Positions 22,796 through 34,158 of a stretch of DNA of 64,000 nt are shown here, piece by piece. The notes under the pieces were generated by a model, which was not told where the DNA came from, did not search any database, and saw only the letters and a list, made by a program, of their open reading frames with translations. The position numbers and the translations under genes are program-made. Within the stretch, counting starts at the first letter, position 1; each line of letters starts with the position of its first letter. The DNA is from an uncultured Pelagibacteraceae bacterium. GTDB lineage: Bacteria; Pseudomonadota; Alphaproteobacteria; Pelagibacterales; Pelagibacteraceae. The DNA lies in NCBI GenBank assembly GCA_902614835.1, contig CACMMU010000002.1, forward strand, positions 48,456 through 112,455, given 5' to 3'.

Positions 22796-23314
22796 CTATT
22801 TATATACTCCTACTTTTAAGTTTGCCGCAGTGTAAATTTGTTTTCCGTCCGCTTTTAAAATTCCATCAGCAAAACCAACTGTTCCGCCTTCGGTTTTTAA
22901 AACCTTTTTCATATCAACTTCATAGGTTGCCATTTTGACTTTTTTAAGAACCTCGCCTGTAAATCGAACTGAGTTAACTCCCAAAGCACGCCCTTTGCCC
23001 GATTCTCCCATCCATCCTAAATAAAATCCTACCATTTGCCACATAGCATCTAGTCCTAGACATCCTGGCATAACAGGATCCTTCTTAAAATGACAATCAA
23101 AAAACCACATTTTTTCTTTTATATCAAGTTCAGCTTTTATAAGACCTTTTTTGAATTTTCCATCACCAGATTTAATTTCTGTAATTCTATCAAACATTAA
23201 CATAGGTGGTAGCGGTAAACGTGCATTCCCTTCACCAAATAAATTGCCATTTGCGCAATCAATTAATTCATTATAGTTGTAACTGTTTTTTTGTTTCATT
23301 TTGAAAGTTAACAA
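22796..23314 (-). CDS. fabA: 3-hydroxydecanoyl-[ACP] dehydratase/isomerase (start may be internal Met near 23299)
   Basis: RLPLPPMLMFDRITEI; FFDCHFKKDPVMPGCLGLDAMWQMVGF. Confidence 0.96.
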   Translation of the reverse strand: MLTFKMKQKNSYNYNELIDCANGNLFGEGNARLPLPPMLMFDRITEIKSGDGKFKKGLIKAELDIKEKMWFFDCHFKKDPVMPGCLGLDAMWQMVGFYLGWMGESGKGRALGVNSVRFTGEVLKKVKMATYEVDMKKVLKTEGGTVGFADGILKADGKQIYTAANLKVGVYK

Positions 23315-23372
23315 TTGCTTGAGTTTTTAGCAATATCATATATAAAATTGAATTTAATTATATAGCAAGTTA

Positions 23373-23795
23373 GTGATAAAAATGAATAATAAAAACAAGA
23401 TTTTTATAGATAAACTTAGATCTTCAGGTCTTAGACCCACAAATCAGAGAGTAGATATAAGCAGATTCCTCTTCAACAGAAAAAAAACATTTCATTTTAC
23501 AGTTGAGCAATTAAAAAACTCTATGAATTTAAAAAGATCAAAAAAAATTTCCACAGCAACTTTTTATAATACAGTACATGCTCTGAAAAGTGCTGGTTAC
23601 TTGAAAGAATTTTCTTTGGAAAATAACACGTCTTATTATGATACAAATATTACTTCGCACCATCACTTCTTCGATAATGGCAAAGTAATAGATATTAAAA
23701 GCGACAAAATTACCTTCAATAAACTTCCAGAGGCCCCAAAAGGTAAGAAAATAAAAAACGTTGAAGTTGTAATAAGATTAGAAAATAATAATTAA
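23373..23795 (+). CDS. irr: Iron response regulator Irr (Fur superfamily)
   Basis: LRPTNQRVDISRFLF; STATFYNTVHALKSAGYLKEF; TSHHHFFDNGKVIDI; KIKNVEVVIRLE; divergent from fabA as in many alphaproteobacteria. Confidence 0.87.
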   Translation: MIKMNNKNKIFIDKLRSSGLRPTNQRVDISRFLFNRKKTFHFTVEQLKNSMNLKRSKKISTATFYNTVHALKSAGYLKEFSLENNTSYYDTNITSHHHFFDNGKVIDIKSDKITFNKLPEAPKGKKIKNVEVVIRLENNN

Positions 23796-23818
23796 TCTCA
23801 ATAAAATATCTTGCTATA

Positions 23819-26029
<2,211 letters not shown>

Positions 26030-26030
26030 A

Positions 26031-26276
26031 ATGACAGAATTAACATCAGGAATATTTAACGCCTCAAAAAAAATATACTCATCAAATAGAGGATCGATAT
26101 TAAGAACAATTATTTATACAATTGGACACTTTGCGATTGCAATTACTGTATTAATGTTAGTTGCAGACGTATCTTTCTATATAGCTTTAACAGACGCAAT
26201 TGTCGAACCATTGGCAAATTCAGTATGGTATTTTGTTTTAGATAAATTTTGGGCCTCTAAAATAAAAAAGAAATAA
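26031..26276 (+). CDS. DUF2061-family small membrane protein
   Basis: GSILRTIIYTIGHFAIAITVLMLV...DAIVEPLANSVWYFVLDKFWA pattern. Confidence 0.7.
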   Translation: MTELTSGIFNASKKIYSSNRGSILRTIIYTIGHFAIAITVLMLVADVSFYIALTDAIVEPLANSVWYFVLDKFWASKIKKK

Positions 26277-26278
26277 AA

Positions 26279-26725
26279 TTATATTCTTCCTTTTAAAATT
26301 TTTCTCTCAATCCAACCGGAGTATCCTCCAGTTTCAATTTTACACCAATCCTTTTTACATTTTTTTATAATACACAATCTTCCTTTCTCTATTACAGCTA
26401 AAGGTTTCGAATAATTAGAAGGTTTTTTAAAAATTATTGAATTATCCTCATTGTTTAAAGCAGCTTTCTTTTTTGATAATTGGGAAATATGTATCCATCC
26501 AGAATTATTTTCATGATCGATAATTTTTCTAAAATTATAAGACTTATCAATAACCAAGACAGGTAAAAATTTTTTTTTATAGATTAATCTTATAGGATGC
26601 TCAAACGAAGGTCCTTGTCTGAGATTAACTTTGTCACTCCTTAAAGTAAGATAATATTCATTTTGAGCATAAGATTGATTGAAAAATAAAAAAAAAAATA
26701 AAAAAAAAATAATAATTTTAACCAT
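26279..26725 (-). CDS. Secreted SH3-domain protein
   Basis: Signal peptide then LRSDKVNLRQGPSFEHPIRLIYKKKFLPVLVID and GWIERKILKGRI. Confidence 0.85.
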   Translation of the reverse strand: MVKIIIFFLFFFLFFNQSYAQNEYYLTLRSDKVNLRQGPSFEHPIRLIYKKKFLPVLVIDKSYNFRKIIDHENNSGWIHISQLSKKKAALNNEDNSIIFKKPSNYSKPLAVIEKGRLCIIKKCKKDWCKIETGGYSGWIERKILKGRI

Positions 26726-27479
26726 GAAAAAGACTATTTTTACAATTTGGATTTTTAAGTAATTTTACTTTTCTGAAATCTGAGTTAAGTGCATTAAAAA
26801 TCATTATGTTGCCATTAAGATTATTTTTAATACTTAAAATTGATTTTATAACTTCATTTGCTTGAAGTGAACCAGCTATTCCAGCTAAAGTTGTCATTAT
26901 ACCTTCCGACTCACAATTTAAATTTTCATTTGGAGACTCCGGCATAAAACATCTAAAACAAGGAGTTTTTTTTCTAAAATCAAAATTAAACAGTTGACCG
27001 TCAAATCTATTTATTGCTGAGGAAATCAATATCTTTTTATATTTAATACAATAATCATTAATTAAAAGTCTAGTTTCAAAGTTATCTGTTCCATCGCAGA
27101 TTATAGGATAATCTCTTGCAATTTTATTAATATTTAATCTATTTATTTTCTGCGTGAACGTTTTAATAATTATTTTTTTATTTATTTCTCTAGCTACTTT
27201 TTTTGATACAGAGGTTTTATACTTTCCAATATCTTTTTTTGTAAATAGTATCTGCCTACTTAAGTTTGATAATTCAATTTTATCATGATCAACTATTCCT
27301 AAGTTTCCTACTCCTGAATATGCTAAATATAAAATTAGCGGGCAGCCCAGACCTCCAGCGCCTATTATTAAAACCTTACTTTTGAATATTTTTTTTTGAC
27401 CAGATATGCCGATTTTTTTAAGCATAAGTTGTTTGTAATATTTTTGAAAATCTGTGCTTTTAATTGAGGGTTTTCTCAT
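26718..27479 (-). CDS. HesA/MoeB/ThiF-family adenylyltransferase
   Basis: VLIIGAGGLGCPLILYLAYSGVGNLGIVDHDKIELSNLSRQILF; CRCFMPE. Confidence 0.93.
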   Translation of the reverse strand: MRKPSIKSTDFQKYYKQLMLKKIGISGQKKIFKSKVLIIGAGGLGCPLILYLAYSGVGNLGIVDHDKIELSNLSRQILFTKKDIGKYKTSVSKKVAREINKKIIIKTFTQKINRLNINKIARDYPIICDGTDNFETRLLINDYCIKYKKILISSAINRFDGQLFNFDFRKKTPCFRCFMPESPNENLNCESEGIMTTLAGIAGSLQANEVIKSILSIKNNLNGNIMIFNALNSDFRKVKLLKNPNCKNSLFHG

Positions 27480-28686
27480 TTGATAAAAAAGTTTCTACTA
27501 TCCTTCTAGCAATAACTGAAGCTACAAATTTTTTAGAATTTTTTCTAATTTTTTCAGTTTTACCATTTTTATCAATAATTGTAACCTCATTTTGATCTTT
27601 ATTAAAACCAAAATCACTTTTCGATATATCGTTTGCCACCATTATGTCACAGAATTTTTCTTCCATTTTTTTTGTTGAGTTTTTAATAAGATTTTCTGTT
27701 TCAGCTGAAAAACCAACCAGTAATTTAGGTCTAAATTTGTTATTTTGTCCCAAAAAACTCAAGATATCTACATTTTTTTCAATTTTAATTTCATCGAAAT
27801 TTTCATTTTTTTTTATTTTATTTTTTTTAACAAAGGAAGGTTTGAAATCAGATACTGCAGCAGTACAAACAGCAATATCTACAGGTAAACTTTTTTTTAC
27901 GGCTGATAGCATTTGGTTGCCAGATACTACTTTTTTAATCTTAATGTCTTTATTATAATTAATGTGCGTTGGTCCAGATACAAGAGTAGTTTTTATTCCC
28001 AGTCTTGATAATTCCAAAGCAATTTCATAGCCTTGCTTACCGCTGGACTCATTTGAAATATATCTTACTGGATCAATATATTCTTTTGTTGGCCCCGATG
28101 TAACTATTGCATTTATTTTTTTTCTTTTAAAAAAATTTTTATTTTTAAAATATCTTTCTAAAAAAGATAAAATTTCTCTTGGACTTGACATTTTACCTTT
28201 ACCATACTCTCCACAAGCCATTGTGCCATCCATGGGTCCAATAAATTTATAACCATATTCTACTAGAGATTTTAAATTTTTTTGAGTTGCTTTATGTAGC
28301 CACATTCTCACATTCATAGCTGGGGCCAGAAAAATTTCTCTATTTGATGCTAGAGCAATGGTAGATGCAAGATCATCAGCACTTCCCCTACTAAGCTTTG
28401 ACATAAAATTTGCTGTTGCAGGAAGAACTAAGACTAAATCTGCCCATCGAGATAAAGCAATATGATCTATTTTACCTTTATTATTATCCTCAAACATTTC
28501 TTCAAAAACTTTGTTTTTTAAAAGAGATGAAACAGAAAGCGGAGTTACAAATTTTTTTCCACTTTTTGTAAGGACAACTTTTACTGAAGACTTTCTTCTT
28601 TGAAGCAACCTTATTAAATCCAAAGATTTATATGCAGAAATACCTCCACCAATTATTAATAAAATTTTTTTATTTTGTAAGCTCAT
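27460..28686 (-). CDS. coaBC: Bifunctional phosphopantothenoylcysteine decarboxylase/synthetase
   Basis: ILLIIGGGISAYKSLDLIRLL; PAMNVRMW; VTSGPTKEYIDPVRYISNESSGKQG. Confidence 0.96.
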   Translation of the reverse strand: MSLQNKKILLIIGGGISAYKSLDLIRLLQRRKSSVKVVLTKSGKKFVTPLSVSSLLKNKVFEEMFEDNNKGKIDHIALSRWADLVLVLPATANFMSKLSRGSADDLASTIALASNREIFLAPAMNVRMWLHKATQKNLKSLVEYGYKFIGPMDGTMACGEYGKGKMSSPREILSFLERYFKNKNFFKRKKINAIVTSGPTKEYIDPVRYISNESSGKQGYEIALELSRLGIKTTLVSGPTHINYNKDIKIKKVVSGNQMLSAVKKSLPVDIAVCTAAVSDFKPSFVKKNKIKKNENFDEIKIEKNVDILSFLGQNNKFRPKLLVGFSAETENLIKNSTKKMEEKFCDIMVANDISKSDFGFNKDQNEVTIIDKNGKTEKIRKNSKKFVASVIARRIVETFLSNEKTLN

Positions 28687-28692
28687 TATTAA

Positions 28693-30273
28693 TTAAAATA
28701 CTATAAACAATCCTATTACAATACCTAAAAATATTATAATCATATTGTTTCTCATATTTGTCATTTTTAGTTCTTCCATCTCCATATTTTTACTACCGTC
28801 GACATACAAATTAAGCTTTCCCTCTGCTAACATTTGAAGTGCAATATTTGCTTTATCCATGACATCTGGTAAATCTGGTATTTTCTCTAAAACCTCCTTT
28901 GATACTTCAATAGTCCTTTTGATTTTAGACTCAGGACCTTTTTCGCTTTTTATCCAATCCTCTAGAATTGGTTTTGATACCTCCCAAATATTTGTTTCAG
29001 GATTCAATTTTCTTGCAACACCTTCGACTGACACCATCGTTTTTTGTAGAAGAAGCAATTGGGTTTGAGTGTGCATATTAAATTTTTCAGTAATATCAAA
29101 TAATTGTGCTAATAAGTTCCCTCCGGATATATCCTTAACTGATTGCCCAAATATTGGTTCACCAATTGATCTCAAAGCCTGTGCAAAATCGTCTTTAGAG
29201 GTACTTTTAGACACTAATCCTGCTAGAAAGTGTACTTCAGCTACTTTTACATAATCTCTTTGAATAAAACCATAAAGAATTTCCGCCAAATACTTCTTGT
29301 TATTTTTATCTAACCTCCCCATTATTCCAAAATCTATTGGCATAATATTTCCTTCTTTGTCGACGAACAAATTTCCCTGGTGCATATCTGCATGAAAAAA
29401 ACCATCTCTTACAGCTTGTTTTAAAAAAAGCTGAATTAAATTTCTTGCTAATTTTTTGAGATCTACATTTGATTGCTTTAAAACTTCGATATCTCTTATT
29501 GGAATTGCATCAATTTTGTCCAAAGCAAGAGTTTCTTTTGAGGTATAGTTCCAATAAATTTTTGGAACTTTTATAAAATTATCATTTTTCGTATTTTCGT
29601 ATAGTTCGCTGGCTGCAGCAGCTTCAAATCTTAAGTCCATCTCAACATTTGTGATTTCTTTTAACAAATGAATAACTTCAACCAATTTTAGTCTTTTGGT
29701 TTTTTTAAAAATACTTTCAATCAAAAAAGCCAAAAACATAAGTGCATCAAGTTCTTCATTAACAATTTTATGTATATTTGGTCTTAATATTTTTAAAGCA
29801 ATTTCTTTTTCAGACTTATCAAATTTTATTTTTACAAAATGAACTTGTGCAATAGAAGCAGCCGCGATAGGCTCTCCTATTGATATAATATCATCATAAA
29901 ACTTTTGCCCAATTCCTTTTTTTATAATACTTTTTGTCTCGTTCGTGCTAAAAGCAGGTAATTTATCTTGTAGCTTTTCCAATTTTTTTGCAATTTCCTC
30001 TCCTATTATATCTGGTCTAGTCGCCAAGAATTGACCAAGTTTTATAAAAGTTGTACCCATACCTTGCAAAGCTTCACACAATTTTTCACCTGATGATTTT
30101 TCTGAATTTTCAATTTTATTATTCGAACCAAAAGAAAATACAAAAAAAATAAACTTAAATATCTTTGGTAAAGGCTTAACTTCATCTAAAACTTCAGTGG
30201 CACCAGAAACTGATAATTTTCTCAAAATTTTAAATAAATTAAAGATTTTTTTTAACATGATTATATTTTCCAA
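28693..30273 (-). CDS. ubiB: Ubiquinone biosynthesis kinase-like protein UbiB
   Basis: LGQFLATRPDIIGEEIAKKLEKLQDKLP; FHADMHQGNLFVDKEGNIMPIDFGIMGRL. Confidence 0.96.
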   Translation of the reverse strand: MENIIMLKKIFNLFKILRKLSVSGATEVLDEVKPLPKIFKFIFFVFSFGSNNKIENSEKSSGEKLCEALQGMGTTFIKLGQFLATRPDIIGEEIAKKLEKLQDKLPAFSTNETKSIIKKGIGQKFYDDIISIGEPIAAASIAQVHFVKIKFDKSEKEIALKILRPNIHKIVNEELDALMFLAFLIESIFKKTKRLKLVEVIHLLKEITNVEMDLRFEAAAASELYENTKNDNFIKVPKIYWNYTSKETLALDKIDAIPIRDIEVLKQSNVDLKKLARNLIQLFLKQAVRDGFFHADMHQGNLFVDKEGNIMPIDFGIMGRLDKNNKKYLAEILYGFIQRDYVKVAEVHFLAGLVSKSTSKDDFAQALRSIGEPIFGQSVKDISGGNLLAQLFDITEKFNMHTQTQLLLLQKTMVSVEGVARKLNPETNIWEVSKPILEDWIKSEKGPESKIKRTIEVSKEVLEKIPDLPDVMDKANIALQMLAEGKLNLYVDGSKNMEMEELKMTNMRNNMIIIFLGIVIGLFIVF

Positions 30274-30965
30274 CCAGAATGAATTGCGGCTATTCCCCCT
30301 GAAAGATTTCTATACTCAACTTTTTCGAATCCATTATTTTGAAAAATTTCTAAGAGCTCTTCTTGCCCATAAAACTCTTCTATGCTTTTAATAAGATATT
30401 CATAAGGCTCAGACTTTCCTGCAATATACTTACCAATATAAGGGATTGATTTTGAATAAAGTTTATAAATTTTTTCTAGCGTCTCATTCTCTACTTTTGA
30501 AAATTCTAGACATAATATTCTTCCTCCAGTTTTCAAAACTCTTCTAGCTTCTTTAAGTGCCACATTAATATCAGAGAAATTTCTTATTCCAAAACTCACA
30601 GAATACACGTCAAAGGTTTCGCTTTTAAAAGGTAACTTTTCAGCCGCTGAACTATTCCATTTAATTTTATCAAATTTTTTTAATTTAATTTTTCCCTTGT
30701 TAAGCATTTGTTCATTCGGTTCGACACAAGTTACTTCGCCCTCAAATTGAATTCTCTTAAGGAAAGATCTTGCAACATCTCCTGTCCCCGAGGCCACATC
30801 AAGTAAATGATCACCTTTTTTAGGGTTCATCCAATCAATTAGTCTATCTTTCCACAAACGATGAACACCTAAGGACATTAAATCATTCATAATGTCATAC
30901 TTATCAAAAGCATCATCAAAAACCCTTTTTATCCGTTCTGTTTTAGTCCTTTTTATATTTTTCAT
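30261..30965 (-). CDS. ubiE: Demethylmenaquinone/ubiquinone biosynthesis methyltransferase
   Basis: VFDDAFDKYDIMNDLMSLGVHRLWKDRLI; LDVASGTGDVARSF; YSVSFGIRNFSD. Confidence 0.97.
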   Translation of the reverse strand: MKNIKRTKTERIKRVFDDAFDKYDIMNDLMSLGVHRLWKDRLIDWMNPKKGDHLLDVASGTGDVARSFLKRIQFEGEVTCVEPNEQMLNKGKIKLKKFDKIKWNSSAAEKLPFKSETFDVYSVSFGIRNFSDINVALKEARRVLKTGGRILCLEFSKVENETLEKIYKLYSKSIPYIGKYIAGKSEPYEYLIKSIEEFYGQEELLEIFQNNGFEKVEYRNLSGGIAAIHSGWKI

Positions 30966-31038
30966 TTTTTAACAATGTTATATGCCATAAATAATTAAAT
31001 ATTGACCCAAATATTTCAAAGATATATATGTTGCACTC

Positions 31039-31305
31039 ATGCCAAATACTAAATCAGCCATTAGAAAGGTCAAAAAAGTAAGAAAACAAACCCTTTTAAA
31101 CAAATATTGGAAAAGAAGGTATAAGCTAGCCATTAAAAAGATGGAAGGTATTTTGCAAAAAAAGGATGCAAAAGAAGCCAAAAAATACTTTTCAAAGTTT
31201 CAATCTGAACTTTTAAAATCGGCAAAAAAAGGACCAATAAAAAAACAAAATGTTTCAAGAAAAATTTCTCGAATTTCAAAAAGAATAAAAAATATCAATA
31301 GCTAG
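31039..31305 (+). CDS. rpsT: 30S ribosomal protein S20
   Basis: MPNTKSAIRKVKKVRKQTLLNKYWKRRYK; located upstream of dnaA. Confidence 0.95.
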   Translation: MPNTKSAIRKVKKVRKQTLLNKYWKRRYKLAIKKMEGILQKKDAKEAKKYFSKFQSELLKSAKKGPIKKQNVSRKISRISKRIKNINS

Positions 31306-31331
31306 TTGTAATCAATTAAGAGTTGTCACAA

Positions 31332-31362
31332 ATCTAAATCTAAAAATAAATATCTAAATCTA
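31332..31362 (+). repeat. Direct repeat ATCTAAATCTA x2 at 20-bp spacing in the rpsT-dnaA gap
   Basis: ATCTAAATCTA at 31332-31342 and 31352-31362. Confidence 0.85.
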
Positions 31363-31390
31363 GAATAATTACATTTCAAGTTGAATTTTA

Positions 31391-31478
31391 TTTTATTTCA
31401 ATCTGTGCGGTTATTTTTTTTAATTAATTTTTTTTTTAAATTTATTTTAAAATACAACCCACAGAGATTGAAATAAAA
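31391..31478. repeat. Long imperfect inverted repeat upstream of dnaA
   Basis: TTTTATTTCAATCT (31391-31404) pairs with AGATTGAAATAAAA (31465-31478); arms extend imperfectly through GTGCGGTT/AACCCAC around an AT-rich centre. Confidence 0.85.
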
Positions 31479-31517
31479 AAAAAAAAGATATAAAAAAATT
31501 CTTTCAAAAAAAAAATC

Positions 31518-32906
31518 ATGGATAAAAAATCTTTAAAAATTGAAACCTCAAGTTTGTCCGAGGAAAATCTTTTGCAATGGGACAGGGTACAGGAAAACTT
31601 GAAAGAAAATTTGGGTTTGCAAATATACACTAGTTGGTTGAAAAATATAAAACTAATAAAAGAATATAACCACTATGTGGTTCTTGGAGTTCAAACAAGA
31701 TTTTTTAGAGATTGGATAACTTCCAGATATGCGGATAAAATATTAGATGAAATCAAAAAACATAAATTAAGTATTAACAGAATTGAATTTAAAATTCAGG
31801 AAGAGAGAACAGATAGCAATACTATATATTCCCAAACGCCACAAAACAATGTTTCAGATATTAAAGACTCAATTTTAAATTATAATAGATTAAATCCAAA
31901 TTTAAATTTTGAAAACTTTGTCTTAGGGGAAAGCAATAAATTAGCCTACTTATCGGCTCAGAAAATTTGTACTCAGCTCTCAAGATATAACCCACTTTTT
32001 ATTTATGGAGGAGTTGGTCTTGGAAAAACGCACCTTATAAATTCAATTGGACTAAAGTTGAGCGAAGAAAATAATGTTATGTTTATTTCTGCAGAAAGAT
32101 TCATGTACCAATTTATCAAATCAATAAAAAAGAATGAAATGGTAAGTTTTAAAGACTTTTTTAGAAAAGCTAACGTATTTATTATTGATGATATACAGTT
32201 CATCAGAGGCAAGGAAGGACTTCAAGAGGAATTTTTTCACACCTTTAATAGCTTGTTTGACAAGAGCTCTCAGATCGTAATATCTTCAGATCGCGCGCCA
32301 AATAAACTTGATAGAGTTCAGGATAGAATAAAATCTAGATTATCTGGAGGACTAGTAGTTGATATAGGGAATCCAGACTATGAGCTCAAACTAAAAATTC
32401 TTAAAAAGAAAATAACCGAATTTGAAAACACTTTTAAAGAATATCCAAATTTAAACGAAGATGTAATAAATTATCTTGCGAAGGACTCAAACTCAAACAT
32501 CAGAGAACTTATAGGTGTTTTCAATAGAATTGTTGCTTTTAGCAAGATGAGTAAAAAACAACTAAATGTAAATGACTGTAAAATTATTTTGAAAGATGTT
32601 TACAAAAGTAGCAAAATAATAACAATTGAAAAAATTCAAAATGTAACATCAAATTTTTTCAGCATAAATCTTCAAGAAATGCTTTCACAGAGAAGATCAA
32701 GACCATTGGCAAGACCAAGACAAATTGCGATGTATCTTGCAAAGAAATTGACAACAAGATCATTACCAGAAATTGGTAGAAAGTTTGCAAATCGAGATCA
32801 CACAACGGTTATTCATGCAGTGAAGACAATAGACAAACTCTCGCAAAACAATGAGGAAATTAAAAAGAACGTTGAAGAGATTAAATCAATCATTTTAAGC
32901 GAGTAA
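31518..32906 (+). CDS. dnaA: Chromosomal replication initiator protein DnaA
   Basis: FIYGGVGLGKTHLINSIG; FIIDDIQFIRGKEGLQEEFFHTFN; FANRDHTTVIHAV. Confidence 0.98.
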   Translation: MDKKSLKIETSSLSEENLLQWDRVQENLKENLGLQIYTSWLKNIKLIKEYNHYVVLGVQTRFFRDWITSRYADKILDEIKKHKLSINRIEFKIQEERTDSNTIYSQTPQNNVSDIKDSILNYNRLNPNLNFENFVLGESNKLAYLSAQKICTQLSRYNPLFIYGGVGLGKTHLINSIGLKLSEENNVMFISAERFMYQFIKSIKKNEMVSFKDFFRKANVFIIDDIQFIRGKEGLQEEFFHTFNSLFDKSSQIVISSDRAPNKLDRVQDRIKSRLSGGLVVDIGNPDYELKLKILKKKITEFENTFKEYPNLNEDVINYLAKDSNSNIRELIGVFNRIVAFSKMSKKQLNVNDCKIILKDVYKSSKIITIEKIQNVTSNFFSINLQEMLSQRRSRPLARPRQIAMYLAKKLTTRSLPEIGRKFANRDHTTVIHAVKTIDKLSQNNEEIKKNVEEIKSIILSE

Positions 32907-32907
32907 A

Positions 32908-34023
32908 ATGCACTTTCAAATTAAACGAGATACACTGCTTAAATCGCTTAATATTGCCCATAATATTATTGAAAGAAAAAATACCTTGCCAATTCTCTCA
33001 AATGTCTTGTTAGATATAAAAGGAAATAAACTAAGTATTGTAGCTACAGATCTAGATTTAGTATTTTACGATGAAATTACGGATCTAAAAGTTACTAAAG
33101 AAGGTAGCACAACAACTTCCGCAACCGTCCTTCACGATTTACTAAGAAAATTACCATCTAATTTAGATATTATTTTTAATCTCAAAGATGAGAACAAATT
33201 AAATATTTCTGCTGAAAATTCAAAATTTAATTTGTTGTGCTTGCCAGTAGATAATTTTCCAAATTTTTCAGATAATTTCGAAGACAAAGGTTTAATTTTA
33301 AATAAAAAAGATTTCTTATCATTATTAAATAAAACAAAAATTTCTATGTCAAACGATGAAACCAGGCATTATCTTAATGGTATATACATCCACACTACAG
33401 AGGCCAAAGGTAAGTTTTTTTTGACTGGAGTAGCAACAGATAGCCATAGATTGTCATCAAGCAGCATGCCAATAGAAAATTCATCGAATTTCAAACCATT
33501 TATTCTGCCTAAAAAAACCGTTTTTCAATTATGTAGTCTTCTAGAAGATAGCGATGAAAATATTACACTTAATTCAACTGATACAAAAATTCAATTTAAA
33601 ATAGGTAATTCAAAAATAATTTCGAAAATTATAGATGGAAAATTTCCAGATTATCAAAAAGTAGTTCCAAAAAATAATTCAAAAATTTTAACAGTAAACG
33701 CAAAGGATTTTATAAATTCAGTTGAAAGGGTTATAACAGTATCCATAGATAGAAAAGAAGGAGTCAAAATCACTTTAGACAAAAATAATATACAGCTATT
33801 TGTCAACAGTTCTTCGTCGGGAGAAGGCAAAGAGATTTTGAAAGCTAATTACGGCTCAGAGCCACTTACTGTCAGTTTTAATTCGAGATATCTACTAGAT
33901 ATTGCTTCAGAAATAGAGAATGAAAGCATTACTTTAAATTTACAAGATGCTGTTTCACCTGTCTTAATCTTAGATAATTCCGACAAACAGAGCTATTTTG
34001 TAATTATGCCAATGAAAATTTGA
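32908..34023 (+). CDS. dnaN: DNA polymerase III beta sliding clamp
   Basis: LLKSLNIAHNIIERKNTLPILSNVLLDI; C-terminal YFVIMPMKI. Confidence 0.97.
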   Translation: MHFQIKRDTLLKSLNIAHNIIERKNTLPILSNVLLDIKGNKLSIVATDLDLVFYDEITDLKVTKEGSTTTSATVLHDLLRKLPSNLDIIFNLKDENKLNISAENSKFNLLCLPVDNFPNFSDNFEDKGLILNKKDFLSLLNKTKISMSNDETRHYLNGIYIHTTEAKGKFFLTGVATDSHRLSSSSMPIENSSNFKPFILPKKTVFQLCSLLEDSDENITLNSTDTKIQFKIGNSKIISKIIDGKFPDYQKVVPKNNSKILTVNAKDFINSVERVITVSIDRKEGVKITLDKNNIQLFVNSSSSGEGKEILKANYGSEPLTVSFNSRYLLDIASEIENESITLNLQDAVSPVLILDNSDKQSYFVIMPMKI

Positions 34024-34158
34024 AAAATATCATATCTTACAAAATAAATTTAAATTACTTAAAATTTTCCTTATCTACCAATGCTAATTTCCGCTCCAGG
34101 TTTTGGGTCATTTTCTATAATCGATAAAAAATGTTATAATTAATTTTCCGTAAAAATT

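Noticed and set aside
27644-27958. 104-aa plus-strand ORF antisense to coaBC; similar antisense ORFs at 6711, 25111, 41026, 44416, 48483, 49021 and 57909
   Set aside because: All lie opposite confidently identified genes and have low-complexity compositions expected of AT-rich shadow ORFs.
34051-34135. Possible remnant coding sequence (minus-strand reading ...FLSIIENDPKPGAEISIGR*) in the dnaN-gyrB gap
   Set aside because: No start codon, only about 20 codons between stops, no recognisable homology; reported only as part of the recF-absence note.
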